The notes beneath the pieces are model-generated. The model was not told the DNA's origin. It saw only the letters and a program-made list of their open reading frames with translations, and did no database searches. Source: Gammaproteobacteria bacterium (GTDB lineage Bacteria > Pseudomonadota > Gammaproteobacteria > Nevskiales > Nevskiaceae). Taken from it: a stretch of 53,698 nucleotides of DNA. A program made the translations under genes and the position numbers. Positions 14,925-23,216 of the stretch are shown piece after piece. The stretch is from NCBI GenBank assembly GCA_022599775.1, contig JAHZLQ010000063.1, positions 1-53,698 on the forward strand. The letters run 5' to 3'. Numbering within the stretch: position 1 is the stretch's first letter; each line of letters begins with the position of its first letter.

Positions 14925-16532
14925 CTACATCCGGAACACCCCATACCGCGGCTGCGCAATCGGCGCATTGAGCGAAGCCGACAGGGTGATACCGAGCGCA
15001 TGGCGCGTATCGACCGGATCGATGATGCCGTCGTCCCAGATTTCGGAGGTGGACCAGTTCGCGGACTGCTTGCGCTTGAATTCACCGAGCACCGGATCGC
15101 GGATCGCGGCGATCTGTTCATCCGTGAGTTCCTGACCCTGCTTGCGCAGTTGCCGCACTTTCACGTCCGCCAGTGTATTGGCGGCCTGCTCCGCCCCCAT
15201 CACCGAAATCTGGCTGTGCGGCCAGGAGAACAGAAAACGTGAATCGAATGCGCGCCCGCTCATGCCGTAGTTGCCGGCGCCGAAGGAGCCGTTGCACATC
15301 ACCGTGAACTTGGGCACTTCGCTGTTGGACACCGCCATGATCATCTTGGCGCCGTCCTTGGTGATGCCGCGCCGCTCGTACTCGCGTCCGACCATGAAGC
15401 CGGTGATGTTCTGCAGGAACACCAGCGGCGTACGGTTCTGATTGCACAATTCGATGAAGTGCGCGCCCTTGAGCGCGCTGTCGTTGAACAGCACCCCGTT
15501 GTTGGCAAGGATGCCGATCTTGTAGCCCCACAGGTGCGCGTAGCCGCAGATCAGGGTTTTTCCGTACTGCGGCTGATATTCGTGAAAGCGGCTGCCGTCG
15601 ACCATGCGTGCGATCACCTCGTGCATGTCGAAACCCTGCTTGATGTCCTGCGGCAGGATGCCGTAGAGCTCGGACGGATCGTAGTACGGATCCTCCGGTG
15701 TTTCGCGCTCCACCACGGCCTTCTGCGGCCGCCTGAACTGCGCGACGATGTCACGGGCGATGGCGATGCCTTCTTCCTCGCTGGAAGCCGGATAGTCCGC
15801 GGTTCCGGACACGCTGGTGTGCATATCGCAACCGCCGAGCTCATCGACCGTCACTTCCTCGCCGGTGGCCGCCTTGACCAGCGGCGGCCCGGCCAGAAAG
15901 ATCGCACCAGTGCCGCGCACGATCACGTTGTAGTCCGACAGTCCCGGCACATAGGCGCCGCCGGCGGTGCAATGCCCCAGCACCACCGCCACCTGCGGCA
16001 CGCCCATCTTCGACAGCAGGCATTGGTTTCTGAAGATGCGCCCCGCGTAGTACTTGTCCGCGAACAACTCCGCCTGCAAGGGCAGAAAGCCGCCGGCCGA
16101 ATCGCACAGATGCACCACCGGCAGGTGGTTTTCCACGGCGATGTCCAGTGCGCGTACGGTCTTCTTCACCGTCAGCGGATACCAGGCGCCGCCCTTGACC
16201 GAGGCATCGCCGGCATTGATCACCACTTCCCGGCCCGAGACGATGCCGATACCGGTGACGCAGCCGGCGCCCGGCACTTCACCGCCATAGGCTTCATTGG
16301 CGGCCAGCGACGACAACTCCAGGAACGGCGTGCCGGGATCGAGCAGCAGTTTCAGGCGCTCGCGCACCAGCAATTTTTCCTGCTTGCGCAGACGATCGAT
16401 ATCGCGCTGCGGGCGTTGGTGGCGCACGGCTTCCTGGCGCGCCTTGAAGTCATCAGCGATCCTGGCGTTGTGCTCGAAATTGGCGCGAAAATCCGGCGCT
16501 GCGGTACTGAGTTTCGACTGGATGCGGTTCAT
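14925..16532 (-). CDS. acyl-CoA carboxylase beta subunit (methylcrotonyl/geranyl-CoA type)
   Basis: A 535-residue carboxyltransferase, the normal length for MccB/LiuB and AtuC. The N-terminal domain has GHCTAGGAYVPGLSDYNVIV and IFLAGPPLVKAATGEEV. The C-terminal domain has GFMVGREYERRGITKDGAKM, SFGAGNYGMSGRAFDSRFLF and the terminal GVFRM. It transfers carboxyl from biotin to the gamma-methyl carbon of a beta-methyl enoyl-CoA. It starts 7 bases after the BCCP stop, closing the operon. The linked AtuA-like protein and the absence of HMG-CoA lyase favour a geranyl-CoA-like rather than leucine-pathway role, but sequence inspection cannot settle this. Confidence 0.88.
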   Translation of the reverse strand: MNRIQSKLSTAAPDFRANFEHNARIADDFKARQEAVRHQRPQRDIDRLRKQEKLLVRERLKLLLDPGTPFLELSSLAANEAYGGEVPGAGCVTGIGIVSGREVVINAGDASVKGGAWYPLTVKKTVRALDIAVENHLPVVHLCDSAGGFLPLQAELFADKYYAGRIFRNQCLLSKMGVPQVAVVLGHCTAGGAYVPGLSDYNVIVRGTGAIFLAGPPLVKAATGEEVTVDELGGCDMHTSVSGTADYPASSEEEGIAIARDIVAQFRRPQKAVVERETPEDPYYDPSELYGILPQDIKQGFDMHEVIARMVDGSRFHEYQPQYGKTLICGYAHLWGYKIGILANNGVLFNDSALKGAHFIELCNQNRTPLVFLQNITGFMVGREYERRGITKDGAKMIMAVSNSEVPKFTVMCNGSFGAGNYGMSGRAFDSRFLFSWPHSQISVMGAEQAANTLADVKVRQLRKQGQELTDEQIAAIRDPVLGEFKRKQSANWSTSEIWDDGIIDPVDTRHALGITLSASLNAPIAQPRYGVFRM

Positions 16533-16539
16533 GGTTCTT

Positions 16540-17037
16540 TTAGTCCTCCAGCGCCGCCATGCTCACCAGCACCGCATCGCGGTCGAAGGTCTGGCCGACG
16601 GCGAAGTGCACGGCCTCGACCGCGCCATCGGCCGGCGCGCTGATCGTGGTTTCCATCTTCATGCTCTCCATGACCAGCAGCGGCTGGCCGGTCCTGACGG
16701 TGGCACCGGGTTCCACATGGATGGCGACGATGCTGCCGGGCATCGGCGCGGCGATGACATCGCCGCCACCGGCCTGGGCCTGAGCGAGTCGTTGCAATGG
16801 ATGCTCGTAACGCAGGCTGTGGGCTTCACCATTGAGATGTACCCAGACCTCGTCGCCGCGCTGCGCGATCCAGACGCGCTCACGCTGCCCGGCCACGTGC
16901 AGCCAGGCGCTGCCGTCCTCGTTGGAAACGAGGTCGATCGGAATCTCGCTGCCGTGCAGATGCAGGCGATAGCCTTGGCGGGCACGGGACAGTTCGACGC
17001 TGTACTCGGCGTCTTCGAGTTTGAAAGCATGGTGCAT
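16540..17037 (-). CDS. biotin carboxyl carrier half of a split acyl-CoA carboxylase alpha subunit
   Basis: A 165-residue protein. Residues 1 to about 95 match the linker (BT-like) region between biotin carboxylase and biotinyl domains. Residues 96-165 are a biotinyl domain with the biotinylation lysine in VMESMKMETTI. In AtuF/LiuD alpha subunits this sequence is the C-terminus of one ~660-residue chain. Here it is a separate reading frame starting 4 bases after the DUF559 stop and ending 7 bases before the beta-subunit start. There is almost no Shine-Dalgarno, so translation probably depends on ribosomes finishing the DUF559 frame. Whether the two alpha halves associate is unknown. Confidence 0.85.
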   Translation of the reverse strand: MHHAFKLEDAEYSVELSRARQGYRLHLHGSEIPIDLVSNEDGSAWLHVAGQRERVWIAQRGDEVWVHLNGEAHSLRYEHPLQRLAQAQAGGGDVIAAPMPGSIVAIHVEPGATVRTGQPLLVMESMKMETTISAPADGAVEAVHFAVGQTFDRDAVLVSMAALED

Positions 17038-17041
17038 ACCG

Positions 17042-17668
17042 TCACTCGCTCCCCTCGCCCGCGTGCGGGAGAGGGGCCGGGGGAGAGGGCGTCTCTGCCA
17101 GGCAGAGACGAAGGTGTTCGAGCACAGCGTCCGTTCGATGCAGGACATCGTCGTTCCAGTACCGAAGCACGCGTAGGCCGCGCTGATTGAGATACCGGGT
17201 TCTGCGCGCGTCTTGATCCTGTTGTTCGGCGTGCTGGCCGCCATCGATCTCGATGGCGAGGCCGCGCGCGAGACAGACAAAATCAACGATGAAAGAGCCG
17301 ACCGGATACTGGCGCTTGAACTTGAGCCCGAGGAATCGCTTGGCCCTCAGCCGGTACCAGAGTTTTTGCTCCGCGTCGGTCTGCCGGCTGCGAAGCGTTT
17401 TGGCCCTTTCGCGCGTGAGGCGATCACGCGGGCTTGAGTGCTCCTTGGACTTGGGTATAGCCGTGGCTCCGTTCGTCGAATGCCGTAGGGAGACAGTCAC
17501 TACCGCAGGGTTGAGACGCGTGCAAGCCCATTCGCGCGCTCCGCGCGCGCCCTCTCCCCAACCCCTCTCCCGCACGCGGGCGAGGGGCTTTTCAAGGGTT
17601 CCCTCTCCCGCGTGCGGGAGAGGGCGGCCCGCAGGGCCGGGAGAGGGCGTGCCCAAGCAAACCCGCAT
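17042..17668 (-). CDS. DUF559 domain protein (Vsr/restriction-endonuclease-like fold) inserted in the carboxylase operon
   Basis: The frame opens with an ATG overlapping the biotin carboxylase stop (TGATG) and encodes 208 residues. The first ~55 and last ~15 residues (PPAPLPHAGEGSE) are translated from GC-rich hairpin repeats. The core, about residues 70-190, is DUF559: TDAEQKLWYRLRAKRFLGLK, then FKRQYPVGSFIVDFVCL, a nuclease-like IEIDGGQHAEQ, and RVLRYWNDDVL. The fold is related to Vsr and other PD-(D/E)XK-type nucleases; activity is unproven. A GTG at 17500 would exclude the repeat-derived N-terminus and may be the ancestral start. It has no metabolic link to the carboxylase. Confidence 0.75.
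   Translation of the reverse strand: MRVCLGTPSPGPAGRPLPHAGEGTLEKPLARVRERGWGEGARGAREWACTRLNPAVVTVSLRHSTNGATAIPKSKEHSSPRDRLTRERAKTLRSRQTDAEQKLWYRLRAKRFLGLKFKRQYPVGSFIVDFVCLARGLAIEIDGGQHAEQQDQDARRTRYLNQRGLRVLRYWNDDVLHRTDAVLEHLRLCLAETPSPPAPLPHAGEGSE
17051..17092. repeat. GC-rich hairpin repeat, left copy
   Basis: CCCCTCGCCCGC (17051-17062) pairs with GCGGGAGAGGGG (17065-17076) with one mismatch and a 2-base loop. It is followed by a GGGGGAGAGGGCGT tail. The 26-base hairpin is the exact reverse complement of 17562-17587. It lies inside the 3' end of the DUF559 frame. Next to it, 17091-17109 is another small perfect inverted repeat (GTCTCTGCC/GGCAGAGAC). Confidence 0.88.
17547..17587. repeat. GC-rich hairpin repeat, inverted copy
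   Basis: The hairpin 17562-17587 is identical in reverse complement over 26 bases to 17051-17076. Its tail (17547-17561) matches the left tail in inverted order except for two substitutions and a one-base length difference in the G run. The two copies bracket the conserved DUF559 coding core in the manner of terminal inverted repeats. Confidence 0.88.
17601..17650. repeat. GC-rich hairpin repeat, third copy
   Basis: CCCTCTCCCGC pairs perfectly with GCGGGAGAGGG (17601-17624, loop GT). It is followed by a GGCCC/GGGCC mini-stem and the same GGGAGAGGGCGT tail as the left copy, in the left copy's orientation. With 17547-17587 it forms a head-to-head pair 13 bases apart, the geometry of REP/BIME-like clusters. 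Confidence 0.85.
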
Positions 17669-19224
17669 CAGTTGCTCCAAGCCCCGATTGCCGCATGCAA
17701 CTCCGGCACCGCATCGGCGGTATCGCGCATCGTGCGTGTGACCAGGCTGGCCGCGGCCAGCAGCGATTGGGTCATGCTCTCGTCCATCGCCGGGTCTGCG
17801 GCAATCTGCGGATTGGCGTCGAGAAAGCCGGTGTGCACGTCGCCGGACACGAAGGCCGGGTGGGCGATCAGTCTTCGCAGGAACGCGGTATTGGTCTTGC
17901 ACCCGAGCAGCACGGTCTCGGCGAGGGCACGGTCCGCGCGGGCGATGGCCTCGGACCGGTCGGCGCCGGTGATGATCAGCTTGGCGATCATGGGGTCGAA
18001 GCTGGCGGTGACCTCGCCACCTTCGAGCACACCGGCATCCATGCGCACGCCCTCGCCTTCGCCCGGTTTCCATTTGAGTATCGGTCCGGTGGTCGGCGTA
18101 TAGCCCCGGCCGGGATCTTCGGCATAGATGCGGAATTCGATGGCATGACCGCTGGCCTGAATGTCGGCCTGGGCATACGGCAGCGGCTGACCGGCGGCGA
18201 CGCAAAGCTGCTCCAGCACCAGATCGAGACCGGTGATCTGCTCGGTGACGGGATGCTCGACCTGCAGGCGGGTATTGGTTTCCAGGTAATAGAACTCGCC
18301 GTCCTGGCCAAAGATGAATTCCACGGTGCCGGCATTGCGGTAGCCGCAGGAGCGGGCGATGCCGGCGGCGGTTTCGCAGATGTCCTCGCGCTTGCCGGGC
18401 GTCAATGCGGGCGATGGCGTTTCTTCCACGATCTTCTGGAAACGACGCTGCACCGAGCATTCGCGTTCGAAGCAGTGCACGACCTTGCCCCGACCGTCGC
18501 CGAGCACCTGGACTTCGATGTGGCGTGGATTCTCGACGTAGCGTTCAGCGTAGAGGCGGCCGTCGCCGAAATAGCGTTGGCCTTCGCTGCGCGCTCGATC
18601 GATTTCGGTTTCCAGCAGGGAAAGATCACGCACGATGCGCATGCCCTTGCCGCCGCCACCGGCGGACGGCTTGATCAGCAGCGGCGCGCCGACGGCGCGG
18701 GCGCGTTCGACGAAGCTGGCGGGGTCGTCGTCCTCGATGGCGCTGGGGGCGACCGGGAAACCGGCCTTCTCGACGAAGTTTCTGGCACGCACCTTGTCAC
18801 CCATCAAATCGATCTGCTCGGGCGTGGGGCCGACAAAGGCGAGGCCGGCGGCCTCCACGGCGCGGGCGAAGCCGCTGTTTTCGGAGAGGAACCCATAGCC
18901 GGGGTGGATCGCGCCAGCGCCGGCCGCCTTGGCCTTGTCGAGAATCTGTGCGCCGTCCAGATAGGCGGCGACCGGCGTGCTGCCGGTGATCTCGATCGCT
19001 TGGTCGGCCATCCGGACCGCCGGGGTGTGGCGATCCGCCGCGTGATGCACGATCAGCCCGCGCAGGCCCAGCGCTTGTACGGTGCGCAACACACGTACCG
19101 CGATCTCGCCGCGGTTGGCGACCAGTACCGAATCGAACGGCCAGCTCGAAACCTGTTTGCGCGCCGCCTGCAGACGCGGCGTCAACGCACCGCTCGATGC
19201 TTTCATATCGACTGTCTCGATCAT
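17668..19224 (-). CDS. biotin carboxylase half of a split acyl-CoA carboxylase alpha subunit
   Basis: A 518-residue protein with the full ATP-grasp biotin carboxylase. The N-terminal LVANRGEIAVRVLRT, glycine-rich ATP loop KPSAGGGGKGMRIV, catalytic stretch ERECSVQRRFQKIVEE, and NTRLQVEHPVTEQITGLD are all intact. After about residue 450 it continues into the BT linker and stops abruptly after AAIGAWSN. In complete alpha subunits this linker runs on to the biotinyl domain, here found on the far side of the DUF559 gene. ATG 19224 overlaps the TetR stop (ATGA). ATP-dependent carboxylation of biotin should be retained. Confidence 0.9.
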   Translation of the reverse strand: MIETVDMKASSGALTPRLQAARKQVSSWPFDSVLVANRGEIAVRVLRTVQALGLRGLIVHHAADRHTPAVRMADQAIEITGSTPVAAYLDGAQILDKAKAAGAGAIHPGYGFLSENSGFARAVEAAGLAFVGPTPEQIDLMGDKVRARNFVEKAGFPVAPSAIEDDDPASFVERARAVGAPLLIKPSAGGGGKGMRIVRDLSLLETEIDRARSEGQRYFGDGRLYAERYVENPRHIEVQVLGDGRGKVVHCFERECSVQRRFQKIVEETPSPALTPGKREDICETAAGIARSCGYRNAGTVEFIFGQDGEFYYLETNTRLQVEHPVTEQITGLDLVLEQLCVAAGQPLPYAQADIQASGHAIEFRIYAEDPGRGYTPTTGPILKWKPGEGEGVRMDAGVLEGGEVTASFDPMIAKLIITGADRSEAIARADRALAETVLLGCKTNTAFLRRLIAHPAFVSGDVHTGFLDANPQIAADPAMDESMTQSLLAAASLVTRTMRDTADAVPELHAAIGAWSN

Positions 19225-19856
19225 GGAATAAGAATCTCGGGCGGTCGGATCAGCCCTTCGCACAGCAGATCTCCGATCCGTTGTGCCAGTCGGTCAATAT
19301 CGAGCCGGCCACGACCATTGAAATAGCTCCAGGCGTGATGCTCGATGCCGCCGTACACCAGATCGCGCAGCAGCTCGGCCGGCATGTCGTGACGAAACTC
19401 TCCGGTCGCGACCCCCTGCTCCACCACGTCCATCAGAAAACGTGTGTAGCGTCGATTCAGCGCATGCAGGTTTGATTCGCGGTAGCCCGCGTCGGCCCGC
19501 GCTTCGCGAAACATCAGCCGACACAGTTGCGGGTAGTCCCGAATCGAACGCAGATGCCGCCAGATCAGCTGGTGCAGGCGCGCACGTGCGCTGCTGAGGC
19601 TGACGAGATCCTGTGCGCAGTCACCGAACATTTCCTCATACCAGTGTTCGAGCACGCGCAGCAGCAGTTCGCGCTTGGTTGAAAAATACTTGTAGAGCGT
19701 GCCTTCGACCACGCCGATTCTGGCGGCGATCTCGCTCATCAACGTCGACTCGTAGCCCTTCTCGCAGAACAGCTCACGCGCCGCTTGCAGTATCTCGTCG
19801 ATACGCTGCGCACGACTCAAGCGGGGTGCGTGCACGCGGGCCGGAGCCAGCCTCAT
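19221..19856 (-). CDS. TetR family transcriptional regulator
   Basis: The 211-residue protein has an N-terminal helix-turn-helix (IDEILQAARELFCEKGYEST, then SEIAARIGVVEGTLYKYF) and a C-terminal ligand-binding helical domain. It is embedded in the operon: its ATG overlaps the AtuA-like stop and its TGA overlaps the biotin carboxylase start. Location suggests it is the AtuR-equivalent that senses an acyl-CoA or terpenoid intermediate and controls both this operon and the divergent one (inference). Confidence 0.88.
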   Translation of the reverse strand: MRLAPARVHAPRLSRAQRIDEILQAARELFCEKGYESTLMSEIAARIGVVEGTLYKYFSTKRELLLRVLEHWYEEMFGDCAQDLVSLSSARARLHQLIWRHLRSIRDYPQLCRLMFREARADAGYRESNLHALNRRYTRFLMDVVEQGVATGEFRHDMPAELLRDLVYGGIEHHAWSYFNGRGRLDIDRLAQRIGDLLCEGLIRPPEILIP

Positions 19857-21637
19857 GCGGAATTTCTCAACAAGCCGGCTTCGCGCCAGTCGCGCGGCAC
19901 CTGCAGCGGAAAGCCCATGAGAATCTGCGCCAGCATCTTGCCCTGAGCGTCATGCCGCAGCGACGCCATGCCGCCGCCGCCCAGAGCCTGGGACAACAGG
20001 AAATTGAGGCCGCCGAGCCCCGGCCATTCGTAGCGCCGGACGTCGCCCTCGACCAGATGCGCCAGATACTCGCGGACTGCGTCCGCACTGAGTTGATGGC
20101 GCAACAGCGGCAGGAATTCCGCGCGCCGCGCAATCACGCCGATGTTGGCGGAGTCCCCCTTGTCGCCGCTGCGGCCATACGCCAGGGCGATCAACGGAAC
20201 CGTTATGGTCAGCCTCGCCGGCGACAACGGTTCCGCGGACGCGGGCGACACCGCCGGTGTGGCCGTGGCCTCAGCATGCACGGCTTCGGAAAAAGCCTGT
20301 CCATCAACCTCGATCCTCACCGCGGCTTTCGGCACCAGGCAGGAGAACAGCCGGACCAGAGGTGTCACGGTGGGCCGCCCGCCGGCGAAGCCGGTGATGC
20401 CCTGCGCCATCGAGGTGGCGGATGGCAGGAATTCTCGCGAGTACAGTTGCAGGGCGTGCCTGTCGTCGTGGTGCACCGCCAGCTTGAGGATCACTTCGCG
20501 CGTGCCGCGTGCCCGCGCATGCGGGCCCCAATTGGCTTCGGCGCCGAGCACTTCCACGCTGCTGCGACGGTAGTCCGCGAATCCCTGTTCGGCGAGCATG
20601 CGCCGGGTGCGGCGCAGGATCGCGGCGGCCACGGCTTCGGCCTTGTCCACCGCGGCGACACCGCCGATCATCATCGTTCCGGTACTGCGAAAGCCGTCCT
20701 GCCAGGTCGCCGACACCTTGTAGTGATCGCCCGGTGCAATACCCCGTGCGCCGCTGACGGCGACACGATTTTCGCCCGCCGCTTCGACCCGAAGATCGCG
20801 AAAGTCGCAACACACGTCCGGCAGCAGATAGGCTCCCGGATCGCCAATTTCATAAACGATCTGCTCACAGACACTTTCGACGCTGACCCGGCCACCGCTG
20901 CGTGGCGGTTTGGTCACCACGAAGCGACCATCCGCACTGCATTCGGCGATCGGGAAACCCATGCGACCCCAATCCTCCTGCACGGTTTCCCAGTCGGTCA
21001 GGATGCCGCCGGTGGCCTGGGCCCCGCACTCGATCACATGCCCGGCCAGGCTGCCGGCGGCGAGCCTGTCGTAGTCGTCGGCGCGCCATCCGAACTCGTG
21101 GATCAGCGGCCCCAAGGCCAGCGCCGAATCGACGCAACGACCGGTCAGCACGATGTCGGCACCGTCAGCCAGTGCCTTGGCGATCGGAAACGCGCCCAGA
21201 TAGGCGTTCATGCTCCACAGCGTGTCCGGCATCGGCCCGCCGCTGAACATCTCGCGCAGCTCGCGGAATTCCGCGACGCGATCGAGCAGATCGTCGCCGG
21301 TGATGATGGCGACCTTCAGTTCGATACCGGCTTCACGCAAACGTGCATCGATCGCCGCCTTGCAGGCGGCCGGATTGACGCCACCTGCATTGCTGACCAC
21401 ACGGATCCCCTGCTCGCGCAGTTGTGGTGCCAGTTTCGTCACCACGTCCGGGAAGTCCGTGGCATAGCCCAGGGACGCATCCTTGGCGCGCGCCTTGGCC
21501 AGCAGCGACATTGTGATCTCGGCCAGGTAGTCGAGTATCAGATAGTCGATCGCAGCGGATTCGACGAGCTGCCGCGGGCCCTCGGCGCTATCGCCCCAAA
21601 AGCCGGCCCCACAGCCGATGCGGACGGAATCACGCAT
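19853..21637 (-). CDS. AtuA-like protein (DUF1446)
   Basis: A 594-residue protein with the DUF1446 N-terminal domain: RIGCGAGFWGDSAEGPRQLV, YLILDYLAEITMSLLAKARA, and VLTGRCVDSALALGPLIHEF. Its C-terminal domain ends with IALAYGRSGDKGDSANIGVIA. Length and layout match AtuA, which is needed for growth of Pseudomonas on citronellol but has no defined reaction. ATG 21637 is used because GGAAG sits 7 bases upstream; the extra 16 codons above it lie in a TGAGG-rich repeat-like stretch. It is the second gene of the operon, after the hydratase. Confidence 0.82.
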   Translation of the reverse strand: MRDSVRIGCGAGFWGDSAEGPRQLVESAAIDYLILDYLAEITMSLLAKARAKDASLGYATDFPDVVTKLAPQLREQGIRVVSNAGGVNPAACKAAIDARLREAGIELKVAIITGDDLLDRVAEFRELREMFSGGPMPDTLWSMNAYLGAFPIAKALADGADIVLTGRCVDSALALGPLIHEFGWRADDYDRLAAGSLAGHVIECGAQATGGILTDWETVQEDWGRMGFPIAECSADGRFVVTKPPRSGGRVSVESVCEQIVYEIGDPGAYLLPDVCCDFRDLRVEAAGENRVAVSGARGIAPGDHYKVSATWQDGFRSTGTMMIGGVAAVDKAEAVAAAILRRTRRMLAEQGFADYRRSSVEVLGAEANWGPHARARGTREVILKLAVHHDDRHALQLYSREFLPSATSMAQGITGFAGGRPTVTPLVRLFSCLVPKAAVRIEVDGQAFSEAVHAEATATPAVSPASAEPLSPARLTITVPLIALAYGRSGDKGDSANIGVIARRAEFLPLLRHQLSADAVREYLAHLVEGDVRRYEWPGLGGLNFLLSQALGGGGMASLRHDAQGKMLAQILMGFPLQVPRDWREAGLLRNSA

Positions 21638-21705
21638 GGGCGTGCTTCCGTCGTGAGGGGTGAGGCGTGAGGGATGAGGCGTCAAACGCTTCCAAGAACC
21701 GCATC

Positions 21706-22488
21706 TCAGTGTCCCGTGAAATTCGGCTTGCGCTTGTCCTGGAACGCCGCCATGCCCTCGGCCGCGTCTTCGGTGGACGACATCACCGGCACCATGAGCT
21801 GCGCGTATTCGAGTGCATCACGCAGGCTCATGTCGCGCATCGCGTGAAACGCCTGCTTGCCGAGACGCACGGCCGTCGGTGACTTGTCGACGATGCGCGA
21901 CAGCAGCCAGTCGAGCTTGTCATCGAGTTCGGGGCGCGGCACCACATAGTTGACGACACCCCAGTCCAGCGCGTCCCGCGCGCTGAACTGTTCGCCGGTG
22001 ATGCACATCTCCTGCAGCTTGCGCGGCGGCAACAGACGCAACATGTACGGCAGGATCATCATCGGCGTGACGCCGATCTTCGCTTCGGTGGTGCCGATGC
22101 GGATATCGTCGGCGGCGATCGCGAAATCGCAGGCGCACAGAATCCCGAAGCCACCGGCCATGACGTGGCCGTTGACGCGCGCGATCACCGGCAGCGTGCA
22201 GTCCTGCAGGCGCTTGAACAGATCGACGATGTAGTGTCTGGGCCGCGAGAAATCCACCGCGAACGCGCCGCCCTTGACACCCTTGGCGAGATCGGCGCCC
22301 GCGCAGAAGGCCTTGTCCCCGGCGCCCGTCAGCACGATCGCGCGACAGTCACGGTCCGCGGACGCTTCGGCAATGGCGCGATCGATGATGCGCACCACTT
22401 CTTCGTTGAGCGCATTGCGCCGGGCTTCGCGATCGATGGTGATCCATTGCACGGCGCCGCGGCGCTCGAGCTTGACGGAGTCGGACAT
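21706..22488 (-). CDS. enoyl-CoA hydratase of the methylglutaconyl/isohexenylglutaconyl type
   Basis: A 260-residue crotonase. The oxyanion-hole segments KAFCAGADL and NGHVMAGGFGILCACD are present. The first catalytic glutamate of classical hydratases is replaced (GGFG), while the second is kept (GTTEAKIGV). That pattern belongs to AUH/LiuC/AtuE-type hydratases acting on the glutaconyl-CoA product of a biotin carboxylase. It is therefore the step after the carboxylase in the same operon. It is the promoter-proximal gene, divergent from the NTF2-like gene 165 bases away. Confidence 0.85.
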   Translation of the reverse strand: MSDSVKLERRGAVQWITIDREARRNALNEEVVRIIDRAIAEASADRDCRAIVLTGAGDKAFCAGADLAKGVKGGAFAVDFSRPRHYIVDLFKRLQDCTLPVIARVNGHVMAGGFGILCACDFAIAADDIRIGTTEAKIGVTPMMILPYMLRLLPPRKLQEMCITGEQFSARDALDWGVVNYVVPRPELDDKLDWLLSRIVDKSPTAVRLGKQAFHAMRDMSLRDALEYAQLMVPVMSSTEDAAEGMAAFQDKRKPNFTGH

Positions 22489-22653
22489 GCCTTGCTCTTG
22501 CGTGACGATTGAGTGCGACCAGTCTGGCGAGCCACTGGTGAGTCAACCTCACCCGTTTGTGTGAGTCGTCGCCGCCCGCGGCCTCCCGCAAACAGGGGAA
22601 TCCGCAGCAGCGCTGCGGTGCTAGCGTCGCCCGCAGCTCACAGGGGACAGTCC

Positions 22654-23202
22654 ATGAACAGGCAGGCACGCGAACAGGCGCTCGACGCGCTACTCGACAA
22701 GCAGGCGATTCACGAGTTGATCAACGCCTATTGCAACGCGGCGGACCGGCACGACCACGAGAAGATGCGCGCCCTGTACCACGAGGATGCGATCGACGAT
22801 CACGGCATCTATTCGCGCGGACCGGCGATGGATTTCATCGACAAGCTGCCGCAGATCCAGACCACGATGGAAATCCTGCATCACAACGTCACCACCGTGA
22901 ATCTGGCGCTGGACGGCGACTACGCCGAAGGCGAGGTCTATATCCTCGCCTTCCACAAGGTGAAGGACGGCAGCCGCAGCTTTGACATGCTGATCGGCGG
23001 ACGCTACTTCGACAAGTACGAAAAGCGCGGCGGAATCTGGAAATTCAGCCATCGCTCGATCGTTGCGGATTGGGCCTATCCTGCCGAGCCTTCGGCGGTG
23101 AATCTCGCGCACCCGATGCTCGATGGCGCCTACATCGGTTGCCCCGGTGCAGCGGATCCGTCCTACGGCTTCTTCAGCTTGTTGCAGCGCGGGCGTCGAT
23201 GA
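22654..23202 (+). CDS. NTF2-like (SnoaL-like) family protein
   Basis: A 182-residue cone-fold protein. The N-terminal helix AIHELINAYCNAADRHDHEKM is followed by MRALYHEDAIDDHG and strands ending in GIWKFSHRSIV. The paired Asp and His of the DRHD and YHEDAIDDHG segments are where acid-base residues lie in SnoaL-like isomerases and dehydratases. ATG 22654 has AGGGGA 9 bases upstream. It starts the divergent catabolic operon and overlaps or nearly abuts the next gene. Its substrate is unknown. Confidence 0.8.
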   Translation: MNRQAREQALDALLDKQAIHELINAYCNAADRHDHEKMRALYHEDAIDDHGIYSRGPAMDFIDKLPQIQTTMEILHHNVTTVNLALDGDYAEGEVYILAFHKVKDGSRSFDMLIGGRYFDKYEKRGGIWKFSHRSIVADWAYPAEPSAVNLAHPMLDGAYIGCPGAADPSYGFFSLLQRGRR

Positions 23203-23216
23203 TACCGTGCCGCTCC

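Noticed and set aside
14925-19224. Reading the carboxylase genes as the leucine-pathway methylcrotonyl-CoA carboxylase
   Set aside because: Not excluded, but not preferred. No HMG-CoA lyase gene is present and the AtuA-like protein points to the terpene-type pathway. The feature names are kept neutral.
17695-19326. 543-codon plus-strand frame opposite biotin carboxylase
   Set aside because: It is the shadow of a strongly conserved ATP-grasp gene and its composition has no recognisable domain.
21638-21705. TGAGG-rich stretch between the hydratase and AtuA-like genes as a tandem repeat locus
   Set aside because: The copies are few and imperfect (TGAGGGGTGAGGCGTGAGG). This is too short to claim more than simple-sequence spacing.
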